Positions 47,654 through 59,375 of a stretch of 64,000 nucleotides of DNA are shown piece after piece. Source of the stretch: Patiria miniata (Eukaryota > Echinodermata > Asteroidea > Valvatida > Asterinidae); assembly GCF_015706575.1 (NCBI RefSeq), contig NW_024037057.1, forward strand, positions 949,501 to 1,013,500, given 5' to 3'. Positions within the stretch are counted from its first letter, which is position 1. Every line of letters starts with the position of its first letter. Under the pieces are notes generated by a model. It saw only the letters and a program-made list of their open reading frames with translations, made no database searches and was not told where the DNA came from. Position numbers and translations under genes: made by a program.

Positions 47654-48265
47654 AGCCCCTGTCACACTTTGCGTATCCCAATTCCTTATGATCGTACGCA
47701 GCCGTACGATCAAAAACATCGACATTTTTTTATTACTTTGACATATGTGCGACGCACATCTAGCGAACAAGTAACGAATTCAGCGCATCCACTGCGTATG
47801 AGATGCGTCTGAGTTGCGTATGCAGTGCGCAAGTTCGCCATCTGTGCGTTTCTCATAAGTTACGAATAAGTACAATGCGCTGCACGCTCGCAGGACGAGC
47901 GGTACTAATTCGTGCAATACGTCGCTATGTATACGTCCAATATAGGAGGTCAGCGTATTGCCGCGTATGAACGGCTTATCCCTCACAAACACATAGCGTA
48001 CTCGTACCGGGCTCGACCGATGCGGGACCGATGCGCTGCGTATTTATAACTTATGACCTGCGTAACAGCGTACGCAGCGTTGTTTTGTGCATGCCCAAAA
48101 CTATCCAGCGTGCTGGGCCGTACCATGCGTATGCCTGCGTACATAAAACTTACATAAAACGATAGAGATGCATATGAGGTGCGTATTGTGCGTACGACTG
48201 CGTATGAAAAAAAGTCAATGCGCAACTCATAAGGAATTAGGATACGCAGAAGTGTGACAGGGCCC
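47654..48265. mobile_element. Harbinger-like MITE with TGCGTA repeats (612 bp)
   Basis: Inverted ends of about 35-40 bp (GCCCCTGTCACACTT and GGCCCTGTCACACTTC, then GCGTATCC) are flanked by TAA on both sides (47651-47653 and 48266-48268). Copy A has a single TAA at the matching site (35636). A 3-bp TAA duplication fits PIF/Harbinger. The inside is packed with TGCGTA/TACGCA motifs in both orientations. Non-coding. Confidence 0.85.
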
Positions 48266-48439
48266 TAAGTGGCGACCAAAAACATGGAGTTAGTGGGATT
48301 AATCGTTTTACCCCACATTCCTATGCGGCACCCCAGGCAAGAGATAAAGAGATGGTGCCCCGTGAGTCATGCGCTTAATAATCTTCAATTCTATCTTGAA
48401 ACGTTGAAAAAAAGAAGGTTGAAAGGTGCGTTACGTTAC

Positions 48440-48578
48440 CTCTGCAACCAAGAAGCTCCATTCGGAGTGTAGGCCACACATGGTACGCTGTGGGTATGAA
48501 TCTGATGATCTGAGCCGTTATTGGCGCGTCAAAGATCCTGGTCACTGGGGAACTTTTGTCAGTATTTCCCGTGAATTC
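48440..48578 (-). CDS. F5/8C domain 1, C-terminal exon, module 2
   Basis: 139-nt exon with the same protein as 35811-35949 (EFTGNTDK...LRMELLGC). Acceptor AAAAG|GAATTC and donor AGAG|GTAACG are intact. Confidence 0.88.
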
Positions 48579-48906
48579 CTTTTAATAGGCAAAAACAAAT
48601 CAAATCTACCATAAGTTCATACAAGTGATAAACAAAAAATGACGTTTGTTCTTTCGTTCTATGGGTATTTCGATCCAGGAGAAAAGAGAGAAATAAACAG
48701 TTGACACAATGAAATTGCCAAAATTCTGTCTGGTTCCAATGAACTGAGACGCAGCTGCCGGATTTTCTTTAGGATGCGTAGCTCAGGAGAACTAACTGGA
48801 TATATCCCGGAACTGTTCCAATTTTTCAGGGTCGATGCTTCACTTTGTTTAATATGCTTAATCTATGATTGAGCCTACTTTGGTTTTTAAATCTGATGTT
48901 CTGTAC

Positions 48907-49062
48907 CTTGATATCGCCATTTTCATCAAGTATGTAATTCCAAGGTTGCCCCTCAGCGTAACGATACCGAAGCTGATACTGTTCGATCCATTCATCCGTG
49001 TCGGTGAAGCCACCTCCTTGGGTAATGATGCCCTCAACTTGCAGCGAACGACCAAGATCGAT
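48907..49062 (-). CDS. F5/8C domain 1, middle exon, module 2
   Basis: 156-nt exon, phase 0-0 (IDLGRSLQVEGIITQGG...DENGDIK). Confidence 0.88.
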
Positions 49063-50126
49063 CTAGAGTTAATGTTATGTGATAGCAATAAAGCAAATTT
49101 ATTCTTACTTTTTTCTTGAACAGTTCTGACAAAGCACACGACCCTGAGCGAGTTTAACCCATTGTTATCGCAGTGTAGACTGGACACTTGACCACATAAC
49201 ACACATGTGTCTATGAGAACAGACAACGGCCTCGCGCTTTATCGGTTGCTATGAGTTGCTATGAGTCAAGACGTTTTATATTAAATGGATACACGATCAC
49301 CAGCAAAAAAAAAAAAACAGGCGGAATCAAATCGAACCGCTATCACCCACAAAACTCTACCACAATGTCTTGGAACTCTTCAATTATTGCCTCCGGTTTT
49401 GGATTTTGCTGCAACTTAATGCACCACTTTTATCGTAGTACGCGTGCAATCGAAAATGACCGTTATGTGCATGCAGAAGTATCGTTTGCACACTACTCTA
49501 CCCCGTTTTTCAGGGGAGATTTTGCATTATTACCAAGACGTTGTTGTGATTACGGTTAGTGGGTGATGGTTATTTGTTGTAATTACATCCTCTTCTTGCG
49601 GCAGGGATCGCCTTATGGATTCATAAAAAAAAACTTTCTTTATAGTGGTCATAATTATGCATACATTATAGTGATTGTGCATAATAATATAATGTCATAT
49701 TTCGTGAGCCAAAGGAAACGTGTTGACCAATAATGAACGTAAACTGCGAATCAAGTGTTTTCCCCGGTTCTCTGGGATACAATATCAATCCTAAAAAAAA
49801 ATCACATGAAATGAGGGAGTTCTGTAGATGAACACTTGAGTCCAATTCGAGTCCAAGTCTTGAGTCTAGAGTTTCAATATGTATTTTGGTTCGGGTCTTG
49901 ATGGTCGAGTGCCAGTCCGAGTCTTTTGCCCATGTAATTAAGTTTAACTCTAACCGATTGAGACTCGAGCACGAGTCAGGGACTCGAGTACTACACACTG
50001 ATATAAGGTCAGCAGCACCCTTCGAGGGGGTGGTGGGTACAAGCAAAAAGAAAACAAATCGAATCAAGACTTTATTGAACATAGTAAATTCGCAAGATGT
50101 TTACCTGCAATACTCATGACACCAAC
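49063..50126 (-). other. Intron in F5/8C domain 1, module 2
   Basis: The GAGTC/ACTCGAG-rich stretch at 49830-49995 is the only feature. No exon was found. Confidence 0.55.
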
Positions 50127-50344
50127 CTCTATATGTGATGTGGTGTTTTTGTCTGCTTCATTGGGACACCATCCTCCGTTCTGCCGGTTTGGATTAGTGC
50201 CGAGCGGAAGATTCAATCGCGCGTTCTGTGCTTTGCATCGATGCTTGATATCATCACTACTCGACCACTTGAAAACACTGGAGGCAGAAATACTAGAGGC
50301 ATGGATACCCAAATCTTCCATTCCCAGGGGTTCAATACAAAATT
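50127..50344 (-). CDS. F5/8C domain 1, N-terminal exon, module 2
   Basis: 218-nt exon (EFCIEPLGMEDLGIHASSI... ending TTSHIE), phase 1 in and phase 0 out. The donor GAG|GTTGGT was chosen to join HIE to IDLG. Confidence 0.86.
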
Positions 50345-51061
50345 CTGTTCCAAAATGAAAATACAAACAATTAGTGCACACTTTAAGTTACCGTATTTAC
50401 ATTAATACCCGCTCTCATCCCGCCCACATATACATATTTGTGTGAAACATTGAATGATAAGCTTACCTGGCAAGATCATGTGGACAAATGCAGTACAAAA
50501 GGTAAATACTAGGAGTTACTGTCTACGTAAAAAGGCTACTTTTAATGCCGAACTAAAAATTTAACATTGTTTTGTAACTCAATTGTATTCAATGTTTTGC
50601 GATATTGTTTGATTTGTTGGGTTGGAAATGTTAGCAAAATGGAAAGGGACATAATCTCAGGGTGATATATGCGGGCTGGGCGTGTGATTCGGGAAACTTA
50701 GAAACTGCTAACCACTGTCTATCAGTGCGTCTGGCGAAGTGAATCAATAATGACTCGAGTAATCCCCTTGATGGTCAGCTCTGTGATCAATGTGGGACAG
50801 GTGCAGCAATGCTAGCTTTGACTCTCGATCCTGAGGATAATAACCGATATCGGGATTCATTTTGCCCCGCGTGCACATAAAATGCTGTACTGCTAATTTT
50901 AAGCGCTGATTATCGAAGTCTCGTGTATAGTCTTGGGTCCAAAATGCCTAATGTCATTTTATGTAGGAACTGTTGTTTAGTGTGTATGTATTGTGATAAG
51001 TTCCAATGTATACTTTCTTTTTCTTAAATGTATAGCCATTTTATGTGCGAGTGTAAAATTT
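50345..51061 (-). other. Intron upstream of F5/8C domain 1, module 2
   Basis: Carries the copy B version of the CxxC-containing coding-like relic at about 50646-50878. No host exon was found. Confidence 0.5.
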
Positions 51062-53303
51062 CCCTTCAGGATGAATACAACTTGTAATTCTAATTATAAT
51101 ACTTCATGCCTCCATGAAGCTGGTTCAGGGTGAACGGTACACACGATAATACTATGGTGAATGTATTAATTATGACAAATTATGTGCCAAAAATCGGACT
51201 CCTTGCAAAATTTGGGAACATCCCAAGTCAGAAATCCAAAAGTCAAATTACCTCTGAATAAACTGCCATAGATTCCATTGATAAACACCCCAACTTCCGA
51301 AAAGGAGGGGAAATTCCTATAGTTCTCCAAGGTGTTTCAGACATATATCAAATTTAATCTTGTTTTTTTCACATTTTGGTTTTGTTTCTTTAAAAAGAAA
51401 TATATACATTATCATTATTATTACTATTTTGATCTCCCGTTGGAAAAATATCTTTCCAGAAAGTAGTCCTGAAACCCATTGTCACAGTTGATGCCAAATT
51501 CCATCTTTTCCCCCTTATTTTCAAGTGATTCCTTTTCTTACTTTTACTTTCCTTTCCGTTTCTGTCGCGCAAGGTCAGGTAAGTATGGCTATTCGTTGGT
51601 TCTTTTTGCGTTTTCACTTTCAGTGTTTGTGTATAATTGCGTACGTAGAGAACAATACCTACGTGTGCATACAATTGTATATAGCCTGTACGCTGAAAGA
51701 TTCAGCGAACCATGTATGAATATTTACAAGTTGATGAATAAAGCCGTAGAAACTTTTGGTTTTTTTGCGTGTGTGTCTTAGTATTATTTGTAATGTAAAT
51801 AAGTGCCGTAGTCATGTGATGAAAGAGAGAGGGATCCCCACGAAAGAAAATAACCCGAGAGGTTGATCCGCAATTGCGATGCATTTTTGAGCGACATTTT
51901 CGCTGATTTGAGACCGGGATCGGTCGTGAAGGGCCAGAAGTCCAAGGAACCAAGACCCTATCTGACTGTAAGTATGGTTGATATCATTATTTTCGTGTAT
52001 TTGGATTTGTATGACGAATTTTGCATTTATTTTGAAATGTATTGTCGGAAACCTGGCTTAAACAAAAGAATAGTCTGATGACTAAGTTGCTTTGTGCTCA
52101 TCACGATTAGATATTCGTTTTGCTAGAGATTAGCAGTGTAATTGTAATTTAATGTTTGCTCCTTAATTCTTAAAATGAAGATAAGGAGAAGATGTGATTT
52201 ATTCTGAGGCACTTTGTGATGCTAGATTCATTTTATGAGGATTTGCTCCACGAATGAGAGTGATAGCTTTTATATAGCGTTTGTCTTTTAATACACATGC
52301 TTATGATAATTGGAGATAGATTGGTATTATTTGCATTGTGTAACATTGAATTATTTGTAGACGGCACTTTAGCCGGAGCTGATGTGACGCCAGCGACATA
52401 TGAGACAGACAGGTCCATAATGTCCACATAGTCGGGTGCCGAGCGCACCGCAAAGACGTCAAGGCCGACTGACGAGTGACGCTCATCAGCCGGGAAGTTC
52501 GCCGGACGGGGCTGGCTGATGCTCATTGGAGCAGAGATCGTCCGACTTTGTGACGATCGAAATAGCTATAGAGAGCCGACGCAAGGGGGTCGCCGGACTC
52601 TCGACTGAACCCAGAATAGTCTGGTGCGACAAAATCGCGGTGGGCCCATTTAGTTAGAAAGTGCACATATTATTCCGGAATATGTTATTATTTAATTGTT
52701 TATTGTTTAGTTAATAAGTGATCTATTTACTTGAATTAAGCTAACAATATACTATTAAGTTGTAGGTTTAATTGATTAATTACTGGTCGATTTGAGTGAT
52801 TACCGAAGTACACTTTGTGGTTAATTCTGTGTTTAATCGACAAACGCATATATTTTGTATTTCGGGTTAATTCTTGATCATTCCTGTTCCTTGGTATATT
52901 TCATTGTTTGGTTGATTTGTTTGAATATTTAATACGTTGGGCCTATCAGCTTCCAACAGAGGCCTACAAGTATTCTAGCTAGTTTATTTACAAATGTGAC
53001 AATTCGCCAGGTTGACTAGATTTACCGTATACACTTGTAATATATTTGAATTAATTATTATTTTCTATTAATAAATGTTTTCATATTTTTCTTGAAATTT
53101 ATATCATTTTTGGTGATTGAATTCTTTCTGTCTTTTACAAGTGGTTTGGGATCTCCAAACGGGACTCACTTAAATTGCTTTAGCCAGACGGGAGTGACAC
53201 ACATCGCCATTTTGAACAAAAATGACTACGCTCCATTGGAAAAGTGATCATCCGAATTGCTCAGAACTTCAAGCTTGCAATCATGTTTACTGCTTGTATT
53301 TTG
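51062..53303. mobile_element. 2.2-kb insertion unique to copy B, unclassified (LTR-retroelement-like?)
   Basis: Copy A runs GTGTAAAATTTTAACAAAC at this point. Copy B has about 2240 bp between AAAATTT and TTTTAAC. It contains AATAAA-bearing sequence near 51735, a GC-richer block with GTAAGT-like signals (51840-51975; 52370-52640) and GTGGTTTGGGATCTCCAAACG at 53142, which looks like an LTR edge with primer-binding-type sequence. No protein domain and no paired LTR were seen, so the class is unproven. Confidence 0.55.
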
Positions 53304-53430
53304 TTTTAACAAACTCTTAAGTTCATGGTCCTCAACATGCTCCATCAGCAGATTATTCGAGGGCATGCACATCATGATTTGACGTAGCCATTTTTGGGCC
53401 TATGTACTAGCCTGCAACCTACAAGTACCA

Positions 53431-54733
53431 CACTCTAAAAAAGAAGTGTAAATTTATGTTGTGTAACACTGTTGTGTAAAAAAATTGCGTCATTTCTGCC
53501 CAATATTGAGCAAAATGAAAATTTCGCTTGTACCTCCTACTTGTGTCAAATGTGCTACACATGAAAAGGGTAAAATAGTACCCAACATTGACTACAAGTC
53601 CCTGCAGCACAGGCAAAGAGTTCAAATCATGGTGTTATTACCCAAGTGATGGGTTAAAGAAACTGGATTTACCCCACCGCTGTGTAACAATTATTTCATT
53701 GTACACGTTGAAGAGTAGAATTTACCATGACATTAGTAAAATGTTACCACTGTGTGGGGTAAACTGACGCACGTGACAACGTTTACCCAATATTGTGCAC
53801 GCAACATCACTCATGTACAAAATGGCCGCCGCTTGTGAGACCTTCAACAATTTGGGGATTTTGATGACGTGATTTATTTGTTCCAGGTAAGTCAGTGAAA
53901 TGAATTTCAGTGTTGTTTCCTCCAAATGGGATGCTGATGTATGAGGATTAATATCGGGGAGATTAGAGAAGTAACATGCTTATTTTTTGGCCATTTATGT
54001 GCAACTTGGACGTCACGGCTCTGCCAACCACGATTCCATGCACATGATGCATACGTTTCATGTACCGTATAGTGAGTGTTCTCAGATCTAGAAACACGGA
54101 GTAAAGTGACTGACATTTGGGAAATTGTTTTTGAATGAGTTGATTGAGGGAAATTCTAACACCCCTGCCCATCATTTAGCCCACGTTCCTCGTAATAGTC
54201 CTTATGCATCAGCACCATATTTGGGGAAATATCATCTTATTCATTTTACTGACTTTCCAACCCAGGACTCAGTTATTGAAATCCCTCGCGATTGCTGTCT
54301 CTAGCATGCAATTCACATTGCAGAGTTCAAAGTTGAATTAAACCGCAAGGATCAATAACAAAGGTACACAACAACTAATTCAAAAACAACCCAAGTGATG
54401 GGTAAATTTAGAACCCAATAGTGCAGGGTAAAAATTAGAACCCAATATCTGGGTAAGAAACTGACACAACACTTGGGTAAAAGGAGGGTTGGGTAAAGTT
54501 TACCCAATAATTGAGTAAAAAGGGAACATGGTCGTCACATGGGTAAACTTTTTTACCCAACTTTGTTGTGCAAACACGTAACACAATTATGGGTAAAAGT
54601 TACACAGAAATGGGTACTTTTCTACACTTTAGCTGTTGTGTAAAAAAAAGTACACAAGTTGACGACCATGTTCCCTTTTTACTCTCGAAAAGGTAGTAAT
54701 TTTACCCAATATTGAGCAACTATTTTTTAGAGT
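53431..54733. mobile_element. CACTCT-ended non-autonomous element, 1.3 kb, unique to copy B
   Basis: Perfect 12-bp inverted ends CACTCTAAAAAA are flanked by CA on both sides. Copy A has the unoccupied site ACAAGTACCAGACATTT near 38508, proving a 2-bp duplication. Its body is related, in inverted orientation, to the elements at 38800 and 55023, with many ACCCAA/GGGTAA motifs. Confidence 0.88.
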
Positions 54734-55022
54734 GCAGACATTTTGCTATTTTCCCACGACCACTTCTCAGACGAGAGAAAAGATCCACACATTATATTAC
54801 ATCTTCTTGTTACACAACGTATTAAAGTAGGAGCAATAGTAACATCATCCTCAATGTTTTAAACAAATTATTTGGCCGGCATAACTGCTTCGAATACTGA
54901 GTATATGTATATACCTATACGTATACTTGCATCTTCATGTGTCAGAATTTTCCTTTTTCTCCTAGGAACAGGAAACCCCAGGACCAAAAATAAGCTACCA
55001 GTCAGCAGATCTGGCAAAAGTT

Positions 55023-56110
55023 CACTCTAAAAAAATGGTTGCTCAATGTTGGAAAAAAGTACTACCTTTTTGAGAAAACAAGGGAACATGGTCGTCAACT
55101 TGTATTCTAACCCAGATACTGGGTTCTAATTCTACCCTACACCGTTGGGTTCTAAATGTACCCACTGCTTGAAGGCTTTTTTAATCAGGTATTGTGCACC
55201 TTTGTATGTTGATCCTCGAGGTTTTATTTCAACTTTGAACTCTGCAATGTTCTACCCAATCGCTGGGCTAAACCAAGGGATTTCAATAACGGAATCCTGG
55301 GTTTAGAAGCCAGTTAAATGAATAAGAAATTTCCCAATATAATGTGCTGATGCATGAGGATTATTACGAGGAACGTGGGATAACTAATACCAAATGGACA
55401 GGGGATAGAAGTTCCGTCAATCAACTCATTACAATTTGTTTCCCCCAAATTTCGGTCACTTGACTGTGTGTTTCTATAGATGAGAAGACTCACTATACAA
55501 CGCATGCATGTAAACGTGCTTGGCAGAGCGTGAAATTCATGTTGCAAATACTGTCTGATTAATAAGCATTTCAGTCCTCCAATCTCCCCGATAGTAATCC
55601 TTATTCATCAGCATCGCATTTGGAGGAAACAACACTGAGATTCATTTCACTGGCTAACCTTGAACAAGGGAATTACGTCTTCAATTGCCTAACTCGTTAG
55701 GGCCTCAAAAGCGGCGGCCATCTTTTACATGAGTGATACGGGTGCATAATTTTGGGTAACGTTGTCACGTGCGTCAGTTAACCCTGCACAGTGATAACAT
55801 TTTTGCTAATGTCGTGGTAAATTTTACTCTTCGACGTGACAATAAAAAATTGTGCCGCAGTTTTAGGGTAAACAAATATTCTTTAACCCATCACTTGGAT
55901 GATAATACCATAATTTTACCTTTTTGCCTGTGCTGCTAGGACTTGTAGTCAATCTTACGTACTTTTTTTACCCTTTCCATGTGTAACACATATGACACAT
56001 AGAGGAGGTACAAGCGAAATTGTTATTTCGTTCAGTACTGAGCAGAAATTACATTTTTTTTGTCCCTGACAGTTTTACACAACACAATTTCTCACTTCTT
56101 TTTTAGAGTG
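55023..56110. mobile_element. CACTCT-ended non-autonomous element, 1.1 kb (copy B)
   Basis: Same insertion as 38800-39808 (TT flanks, same neighbours), with about 80 bp more near its right end. Confidence 0.83.
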
Positions 56111-56893
56111 TTGCAAACCAGAAAAGAAGAACGCTAATAGGCCAAAGGCACCCATTATCTTTCAAATCCACAGACCAGACCTCCGTCATGTGGTAAAGCA
56201 GCAGCACCGGAATTCCTGATAGACAACAGTGCTACATGCAGAACAGGACTACTTCAGAACAAACAGAAAATTACAGACAGCAGAGCCGTTGCAAACATCC
56301 ACAGCGAAGCTTAGACTGTATGACAAATCAGTCATTAAGCCCACTGGAGCAGTACACTCCAATGGGCCTTATTCACGAGTCGGCCATATTGAATTAAAAG
56401 TGAGGTGAAATCTTATTTTTTGGAACTTGAGAAAAGAAATGAGAGCAAATTATTTCGTAATTAATTCCAGTCTGCTTCAATGAATTATTTTTAAATTTGT
56501 AATTAAAAATTCCCTAATGTTTAATGTTTAAAGCCAGATCAAAAAAAAATCCCATTGAACATTCAACACTTAATGAAATACGTTCAGGGAACTCGACAAA
56601 AACGACCAACTTGTGAATAAGGCCCATGCAGAAAGGCAGCGGAACATCAAAGCTCGTTCATTGTGAAGTTTGGGAGAGTGCAACGACAGCTTTGAAGTCA
56701 GGCAGTGCCAGCGAGGCTTCGAAGCGCTTGCATTATAGCAAGGAATATATAGTTCACATGTGTCAATACAGCACGAGTTTTAACTAAGGATCACCAAAAC
56801 GTGTCTGTTGAGGATTGTTCAGATTTGTTCAACTGAAATGTGCAGTTTTAGTCATGTTTCTAAAACAAATCATTATATAGAGTAAGGCAATAC
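56111..56893 (-). other. Intron downstream of HYR e, module 1
   Basis: Counterpart of 39809-40598. No exon was found. Confidence 0.5.
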
Positions 56894-57136
56894 CTGTGAT
56901 TGTGACTGTGAAGTTGCATCGTCCGACGTTGCCATAAGGGTCCGTGCCAGTAAACTCCACAGTGTGTTCACCGAGTGTGAACATTTGTCCTGACGTGTGA
57001 GAGGCAACAATAGTCGACATTAAGCCGGAGTTGTCGGTCGCAGTTACAGGTGACCAGCTGGCTGTGCCCTTATCTGAACCAGCTAAGGTAGATTTGAACA
57101 CATCAGAGGGGCATTGTAATACTGGAGGTTGGTCAT
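56894..57136 (-). CDS. HYR exon e, module 1
   Basis: 243-nt phase 1-1 exon (DDQPPVLQCPSDVFKSTLAG...GRCNFTVTIT). It is separated from exon d of the same module by the Penelope-containing insertion. Confidence 0.87.
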
Positions 57137-57391
57137 CTAAGATAATAAGAAAGATAAGAATTGCAATTGAACTTTATGCAGTGGTTTGAACCATTTGTTT
57201 GAATATATTTTATTGTGCAAAAAGGAATTATGATGTGTCTAGTATGACAACTAGTATCTCTTACTGTCAGCAAGTTACACGTTTAGCCATTTGATCGCGC
57301 AACAAATGAGACACGTTCCTCTTTACATCAGGAAACGGTTCTTAGCACTGTTTTGTGTAGCTCATGTCGGTATATCGGTTGTCCCATATCT

Positions 57392-57936
57392 TAGTACAGC
57401 TCATAAGCAATTTTTTTGTGCACTTTGTGGTAAAAGCATGAAATTTTCTACACAGACTCTACATACCATGATATTTTTTTTAAGATGTGGAGCCATCTTG
57501 GATTTGACCTCCGATGACCTTTAGAGGTCAATGACCTCAGAAAACGAGAATTTGCTACTTTTGGCATCATATATGACGATAAAATCATCATGAATCTCAA
57601 AATTACACTGTACACAGACTGTACATACCATAAACTTTATTTTAAGATGTAGAGCCATCTTGGATTTGACCTCCGATGACCTTTAGAGGTCAATGACCTC
57701 AGAAAACGAGAATTTGCTACTTTTGGCATCATATATGACGATAAAATCATCATGAATCTCAAAATTACACTGTACACAGACTGTACATACCATAAACTTT
57801 ATTTTAAGATGTAGAGCCATCTTGGATTTGACCTCTGATGACCTTTAGAGGTCAATGACCTCAGAAAACGAGAATTTGCTACTTTTGGCATCATATATGA
57901 CAGTAAAATCATCATAAATCTCCAAATTACACTGTA
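57392..57936 (+). repeat. Left inverted arm with three 162-bp tandem repeats
   Basis: The repeat anchor TAAGATGT recurs at 57481, 57643 and 57805. Each unit has four TGACCT/AGGTCA half-sites within about 40 bp. Confidence 0.9.
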
Positions 57937-58004
57937 TTCTGTATTCCTTGTGCCCCGCAATCTAGACTACATTATTTTGAAAGGGAATATCTGACACAAA
58001 TTGA

Positions 58005-59375
58005 CCATTCGATAAAGGCCGCGGTGAATGTGTTCTAAACAGACAAGACTATATACATGAGGGGCTACGACAATTATCAGGCCCACATTATGAAGAGATT
58101 GATAGGGATTTGACTGGGGAAACCGCGCAACAGGTCGCTCAAGCTATACGCAGACTTCACATTGATGGAGTAATATCCAAAAAAACATTTGAGTTTCTCA
58201 ACCATGACAACCACGGCTTCAAAACTCCTTGCCTCTACGTCTTACCGAAAGTTCACAAAGAAGCACCCAAAGAAACGCGGTTTGTGGGGAGGCCTATTAT
58301 TAGTGGTTGCGGAGGTCAGACTCAATCAATTTCAAAATACATAGACTATTTTCTGCTTCCGATTGTCAAACAACAAAGCACCTATACACGCGATTCCGGG
58401 CATGTGCTTGAAAAACTAAACAACGTGACATTGAAGCAGGATAGCCTATTGATCACATTGGATATTGTGTCCATGTATACGAATTGCCCACAAGATGAGG
58501 CAATTGAATCAGTCTGTGATGCACTTGAAGTTGCCGATAACAGTCTGTACGCAATACCCAAACATACAAGAGAACACGCTCGCTGTCTCCTGGAACTTAT
58601 CATGCATCGAAACATATTTGAATTCAATGGAAAGTTCTTCAGACAGAAAATTGGCGTGGCTAAGGGAAGCGAATGCAGTCCAGAAATATGCGATATAACC
58701 CTGTTCAAATATGAACAAGAAATTATTCTCCCACACAATCCTTCAACTGTGAGTTACATGAGATACAGGGACGACGTCTTAATAATATTTAACGGTAACG
58801 AAGACCAAGCCGGTGACCTCATCCAAACTCTAAACCAAATTCATCCCACGCTCAAGTTCACGTCAGAGATTTCAAACAGTCAAGTCAGCTTCCTCGACCT
58901 CGTCATCTACAAAGGCGAACGGTTCAAAAAAGAAGGGAAACTGGATACTCGAGTAGCAACCAAAAAAACTGATACCTTTCAGTATCTTGCTCGAGATTTA
59001 GCCCACCCTAAGTCAGTGTTTGGCGGTTTGATTAAGGGAGAAATAATGAGATATGACCGTATATGCACACACTCAAAAGAATTTGAGGAGAAGGTTGAAT
59101 TCTTCAAAGACAAACTACAAAAACACGGATACAACCAAGAAGATTTAGCCCTTCTTCCCCAAAAAGGCGAAACTCGCGTGAACTCTAAAAAGCATGCAAA
59201 AACCGAAAAGAATATCCCGCTGGTCTTTGTTTTACCCTACAACCCACAAATTAAACACCCAGCTCTTAAGCAGGCCCTTCTGAAACACTGGAATCTGATC
59301 AGCGATAATGATTTTCTCAGTGCACTTTTTGCGACCCAACCCATCCTGGCATACAAACGACAAAAAAAAACATAA
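58005..59375 (+). CDS. Penelope-like reverse transcriptase, incomplete
   Basis: The reading frame is open from 58005. It has the Penelope N-terminal signature DKGRGECVLNRQDYIHEGL at the very edge of the left arm and no ATG upstream, so the true N-terminus is missing. Counting from the TTG codon at 58110, the RT motifs are LYVLPKVHK, RPIISG, LDIVSMYTN (Asp118), GVAKGSECSP (about 182) and YRDDVL (219-224, catalytic Asp pair), then FLDLVIYKG and the GGLIKGEIMRYDRIC thumb. The frame ends at TAA after a run of nine A. One frame over, the sequence continues for a few family-like residues, so the run probably carries a frameshift. No GIY-YIG endonuclease was found downstream. It is antisense to the host gene. 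Confidence 0.85.
   Translation, partial: PFDKGRGECVLNRQDYIHEGLRQLSGPHYEEIDRDLTGETAQQVAQAIRRLHIDGVISKKTFEFLNHDNHGFKTPCLYVLPKVHKEAPKETRFVGRPIISGCGGQTQSISKYIDYFLLPIVKQQSTYTRDSGHVLEKLNNVTLKQDSLLITLDIVSMYTNCPQDEAIESVCDALEVADNSLYAIPKHTREHARCLLELIMHRNIFEFNGKFFRQKIGVAKGSECSPEICDITLFKYEQEIILPHNPSTVSYMRYRDDVLIIFNGNEDQAGDLIQTLNQIHPTLKFTSEISNSQVSFLDLVIYKGERFKKEGKLDTRVATKKTDTFQYLARDLAHPKSVFGGLIKGEIMRYDRICTHSKEFEEKVEFFKDKLQKHGYNQEDLALLPQKGETRVNSKKHAKTEKNIPLVFVLPYNPQIKHPALKQALLKHWNLISDNDFLSALFATQPILAYKRQKKT

Noticed and set aside
47220..47741. 173-aa plus-strand ORF as a real gene
   Set aside because: It crosses into the Harbinger-like MITE, the homologous copy A sequence is broken by stops and a deletion, and no domain is recognised.
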